Origin: Candidatus Parcubacteria bacterium
Lineage (GTDB): Bacteria > Patescibacteriota > Patescibacteriia > UBA1558 > GWA2-36-10
Direction of reading: 5' to 3'
Length of the DNA stretch: 6,558 nt
Assembly (NCBI GenBank): GCA_030632225.1
Contig: DAOVVF010000028.1
Coordinates: 1-6,558 of the forward strand
Shown one piece after another: positions 3,721 to 6,558 of the stretch. A program made the position numbers and the translations under genes. The notes under the pieces were generated by a model, which ran no database searches, had not been told where the DNA came from, and was given only the letters and a program-made list of their open reading frames with translations. Position 1 is the first letter of the stretch, and each line of letters opens with the position of its first letter.

Positions 3721-6558
3721 ATGAAGAAGTTTTTAATTATAATTACATCTATAATAAGTTTGTTAGGCGCTAAGGCAGCTATAGCTCAAGTTGAGTATGG
3801 AGTTAATGATTTGGTAAATGCTGGACTTAATTTAACTTCAGGAGATCTTAGAACTACTATTGCTGCTATTATTAATATTTTTCTAGGCTTTCTAGGAGTT
3901 ATAGCTGTGATTTTAATTCTGTATGGTGCTTATGTCTGGATGACTTCCCAGGGCAATACTGAAAAGATTCAAAGAGCTAAGCTAATAATTATATCAGCAA
4001 CAATAGGTTTAGCAATTGTCTTAGCTTCTTTTGCTATTTCTAGCTTTATTTTAAATAGTTTATATAATGCTGTTGGTCCTGGTGGAGGAGGCGGAGGAGG
4101 TAATGGAGTTATTCCACCACCTAGCTGTACTCAACCAGCTGATCCAAATCAAATAAGGATTTGTGAAGTAAACCCAACTACTGGTGGTATAGACACAATT
4201 GTTACTGTTAGAGGCTGGCACTTTGATACTTATGATTTAGCTAATTCTTATGTTGAATTTTTAGATTATCCTGCTAGAGCAACAACTTATCCAGCTACCA
4301 TAGTTGATACGCCTAGTATTAGATGGTATGAGACTAGCTTGCCTGATTATTATGAAACAATTATTAGAGTACCTAATGTACCAAATGGTCAGTATGATGT
4401 AGATGTTAATAATGCTTCTAGTGTACATAGTTACTCTTCATTTAATGTAACAACTTTAGTTCCTGGACCTGGTATTTTTGCTATTACTCCAGATAATGGT
4501 CCGACAGGTACTATGGTTACTATAGATGGAATAAGGTTTGGTGATGGTTCAGGTCCTGGTATCTATGAAGTATTTATGGATTCTGGCGGGGGAGGCTTTA
4601 CTAGTGTTGATTATGTTAGTGCCTCTACTTGGAACGATGCTCAGATTGTCATAGATATACCAGCAGATGCTGTAACCAGCGATGTACGAGTTAAAGCTGA
4701 TGATGTAGATAGTAATCCATATTATTTTAGAGTAACTTGTACTGCTAATGATCAATGCGTACCTTCTAATTGTTGTGATGCTTTAGGATATTGTCGTGTA
4801 GCTTCTTTTTGTGATCCTGGTCCAGGTACTGGTGGTCCATATATTAATAGTATAGTACCTGATGATGGTGCTATTGGTAATTATGTAACTATTTATGGTT
4901 CTAATTTTGAAACTGTAGCTGGTACAGTTAGATTTACTGATTCAGATTCTACAGAAGTAGCTCCTGCACCTAGTGGTCATGCACAATGTAGTTTAATAGG
5001 TTATTGGTTTGATAATCATATAGTTGTAGAAGTACCAACAGGTTTATTGGAAGAAACTGTACAAGTTGATTTAACTACAGATAGTGGAGAAATTAGTAAT
5101 GCAGTTGGTTTTGATGTTAACACTATATCTAGGCCTGGTTTATGTGCTTTGGCTCCTGATACAGGTGTCTTTGGTACAGCAGTTGATATCTATGGTGATA
5201 ATTTTACTGGTACGGATAATATCTCTTTTGGCGGTATAAATGGATATAATAATAATATACAGAATGCTACATGGGCTACAACAGAAGTACCTAATTTACA
5301 AGCAGGAGTAGTTGGTGTTCAATTAGAAACTGCTGGTGGTGAGTTTAGTAATCCTTTGCCTTTTACAGCTGTAGCAGTTAGTGGAGGAGACCCTATTATA
5401 AACAACATATCTCCTGAACCAGCTCCAGTTGGTCAATATGTAACTATCATGGGTGCTAATTTTGGTAATAGTGCTCTAGGAGCCTCTCTAACATTTGGTG
5501 GAGTACCAGGAGACTTTTTTTTCCCACCTCAATGTGATGATAGTTTTTGGAGAAATGATAGAATCTTTGTTAAAGTCCCTTCTTTAGCTAATGGAGATCA
5601 TGATGTAGTAGTTACTAGAAGTGATGGAGCTTTTAATAATCCACCATATTCTTACACAGTAGATAATAGTGTTCCATTAACGCCTGGTATTTGTAAGATG
5701 GAGCCAGATAATGGTCCAATTGGTACACTAGTAAATTTCTTTGGTGATCATTTTGGTTCTAGACCACCAAGTACAGCTATCTTCTATAGTGGTGTATTAA
5801 TTAATGATCCTACTTCTTGGAACAATCAGCAGATAATAGAGGCAGCAGTACCTACGGGAGCTCAAACAGGTCCAGTATCTGTATTTAATGGCAGTGATAT
5901 AAGTAATGAAGTTAATTTTAGTGTTGGTGCTTGTACTGATGATTCATATTGTGATACTAACTTTAGTTTAGATTATTGTTGTCCTGGTAATTATTGTGCT
6001 GATGAATGCGAACCAGTTCCTAATTTTTGTGAACTTTCTTGGACAATTACTACATCACCTGAAGCCTTTGGTTTACGATATCATTATTGCGGTGAAGATG
6101 TTATTCAATCTCCTTCACCATGGCCTGATGGTATGATTGACCAAGGCGGTTTAGGTGAAGCTCAGTCATCTCAAGAAGTATATATTGATTCTAATCTATT
6201 AATCGCTTTTACTCGTGATGTAGTAGATGCTGATTTAGAGAACACAGCTAATTTCAGATTATTCCAATGTACTAGTAGAGGAGCAGGCTGTATTACAGAA
6301 ATTAATCCTAGTATAACACCCTTACCTATTATTAACGGAGGTAGTAATTATGAAGGAGTCATTTTTGATCCGCAAATTATTTTAACTCCTGATACTTGGT
6401 ATAGTGTTCAATTAGGTACTTTTAATGCTCAATTAGGTGGAGATGTTTGGCCTACAGTAGCTAATCCAGCTCCTGACTGGTATTTTAAAACCAGAGCCAA
6501 TGATGATGCTTGTTTACCAAGCAGGGTTAGTGTTACACCATTATCACCAGATGTTTAT
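3721..6558 (+). CDS. Large surface protein: pilin-like module + IPT/TIG array + Cys-rich modules (3' end outside window)
   Basis: The frame is open for 946 codons, from ATG one base after the previous stop to the window edge, with no stop codon on my read-through. Residues 1-22 form a signal peptide (AIA before Q23). The two-helix pilin-like module follows: helix 1 about 46-74, charged loop SQGNTEKIQRAK (76-87), helix 2 about 88-111. Next come a run of seven glycines (121-127) and a Pro spacer. Six IPT/TIG-like domains follow at about 147-245, 251-339, 373-468, 472-552, 557-649 and 655-737; most open with a P-(D/E)-x-x-x-x-G-x-x-V-x-(I/F)-x-G pattern (for example PDNGPTGTMVTIDG). Cys-rich modules sit at 340-364 and 738-770. 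An SbsA-like Ig domain occupies about 815-925. The topology puts the whole array outside the cell. The start has no Shine-Dalgarno, so translation probably couples to the preceding stop. Adhesion or surface display is inferred; enzyme motifs were not seen. Confidence 0.85.
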   Translation, partial: MKKFLIIITSIISLLGAKAAIAQVEYGVNDLVNAGLNLTSGDLRTTIAAIINIFLGFLGVIAVILILYGAYVWMTSQGNTEKIQRAKLIIISATIGLAIVLASFAISSFILNSLYNAVGPGGGGGGGNGVIPPPSCTQPADPNQIRICEVNPTTGGIDTIVTVRGWHFDTYDLANSYVEFLDYPARATTYPATIVDTPSIRWYETSLPDYYETIIRVPNVPNGQYDVDVNNASSVHSYSSFNVTTLVPGPGIFAITPDNGPTGTMVTIDGIRFGDGSGPGIYEVFMDSGGGGFTSVDYVSASTWNDAQIVIDIPADAVTSDVRVKADDVDSNPYYFRVTCTANDQCVPSNCCDALGYCRVASFCDPGPGTGGPYINSIVPDDGAIGNYVTIYGSNFETVAGTVRFTDSDSTEVAPAPSGHAQCSLIGYWFDNHIVVEVPTGLLEETVQVDLTTDSGEISNAVGFDVNTISRPGLCALAPDTGVFGTAVDIYGDNFTGTDNISFGGINGYNNNIQNATWATTEVPNLQAGVVGVQLETAGGEFSNPLPFTAVAVSGGDPIINNISPEPAPVGQYVTIMGANFGNSALGASLTFGGVPGDFFFPPQCDDSFWRNDRIFVKVPSLANGDHDVVVTRSDGAFNNPPYSYTVDNSVPLTPGICKMEPDNGPIGTLVNFFGDHFGSRPPSTAIFYSGVLINDPTSWNNQQIIEAAVPTGAQTGPVSVFNGSDISNEVNFSVGACTDDSYCDTNFSLDYCCPGNYCADECEPVPNFCELSWTITTSPEAFGLRYHYCGEDVIQSPSPWPDGMIDQGGLGEAQSSQEVYIDSNLLIAFTRDVVDADLENTANFRLFQCTSRGAGCITEINPSITPLPIINGGSNYEGVIFDPQIILTPDTWYSVQLGTFNAQLGGDVWPTVANPAPDWYFKTRANDDACLPSRVSVTPLSPDVY
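3787..4053 (+). repeat. Copy 2 of duplicated pilin-like membrane module
   Basis: Encodes residues 23-111 of the larger protein, the partner of 2322-2588. Differences concentrate in the membrane helices as conservative swaps (I/L/V, F/Y/W, A/S). The segments EYGVNDLV, NLTSGD, RTTIAAIIN, FLGFLGVIAV and WMTSQGN are kept, which marks them as the constrained parts. Confidence 0.85.
4159..5931 (+). repeat. Six-unit IPT/TIG-like domain array
   Basis: Residues 147-737 of the second surface protein. Opening motifs, unit by unit: NPTTGGIDTIVTVRG, PDNGPTGTMVTIDG, PDDGAIGNYVTIYG, PDTGVFGTAVDIYG, PEPAPVGQYVTIMG and PDNGPIGTLVNFFG. Several later contain a V-P turn (IRVPNV, VEVPTG, TEVPNL, VKVPSL, AAVPTG), the usual position of the sixth strand region in TIG folds. 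Units 2 and 6 are the most alike at their openings. The array is interrupted by a Cys-rich module after unit 2. Confidence 0.75.
4738..4812 (+). other. Cys-rich module 1 (protein residues 340-364)
   Basis: Cysteines at 340, 346, 351, 352, 358 and 364 give C-x5-C-x4-CC-x5-C-x5-C. The spacing with a central CC resembles small disulfide-knotted modules such as WAP-like or chitin-binding-like folds, although I cannot assign a family. It sits between IPT units 2 and 3, outside the membrane. Confidence 0.6.
5932..6030 (+). other. Cys-rich module 2 (protein residues 738-770)
   Basis: Cysteines at 738, 744, 753, 754, 759, 763 and 770 give C-x5-C-x8-CC-x4-C-x3-C-x6-C, a longer relative of module 1. 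Both start CT-x-(N/D)-D/S-x-C and directly follow an IPT unit that opens PDNGP. Confidence 0.6.

Noticed and set aside
4549..4755. Minus-strand open frame of 68 codons
   Set aside because: It is antisense to the second surface gene, and its Ile/Tyr/Ser-rich composition comes from the reverse complement of AT-rich coding DNA.
3721..6558. TGA recoded as glycine (as in Gracilibacteria and SR1)
   Set aside because: No in-frame TGA was found in the 946-codon frame, and glycine is written with ordinary GGN codons. Stops seen are TAA and one TAG, so the window gives no support for recoding, though the absence of TGA stops in six genes cannot exclude it.
1..6558. CRISPR array, insertion sequence or attachment site
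   Set aside because: No short direct repeats with regular spacers, no transposase or integrase frame, and no flanking terminal repeats were seen. The repeats present are coding domain repeats.

Overview
The window reads as bacterial, AT-rich chromosomal DNA. The best guess is a member of the Candidate Phyla Radiation (Patescibacteria). The guess rests on the two genes at the right, whose products join a signal peptide and a two-helix VirB2/TrbC-like pilin domain to long extracellular Ig-like arrays, an architecture I associate with that group. It also rests on low G+C and tight gene packing. No 16S or marker phylogeny is available here, so the phylum is inferred and I would not name a genus.

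Layout. Bases 2-340 are the 3' end of hisS (histidyl-tRNA synthetase, anticodon-binding domain), read rightwards. It ends at a perfect 13-bp hairpin (354-383) with A/T flanks that can serve as a terminator in both directions. Facing it on the minus strand is a two-gene unit: a Nudix-like protein (1314-619, TTG start), followed after 13 bp by a 72-residue protein with a CxxC...CxC pattern (605-387). This pair looks richer in G+C than its neighbours. A 210-bp AT-rich divergent intergenic region (1315-1524) follows, with candidate promoters for both directions whose -35 elements form an inverted repeat, plus a hairpin in the leader of rpsU. Rightwards come rpsU (bS21, GTG start, very strong Shine-Dalgarno), yqeY (GatB/YqeY family), and two large surface-protein genes: 2241-3719 (492 aa, three SbsA-type Ig-like domains) and 3721-6558 (946 codons, open at the window edge, six IPT/TIG-like domains, two Cys-rich modules and an SbsA-like domain).

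How it fits together. hisS, rpsU and yqeY are translation genes. The rpsU-yqeY pair is a known conserved neighbourhood (for example in Bacillus). The two surface genes follow yqeY after only 28 bp with no visible terminator, so all four genes may share a transcript. The two surface proteins carry nearly the same N-terminal membrane module (about 74% identical over 89 residues by hand alignment) but unrelated ectodomains. This suggests duplication of a membrane anchor or pilin module followed by swapping of the displayed part. That tandem pair is the most interesting system in the window.
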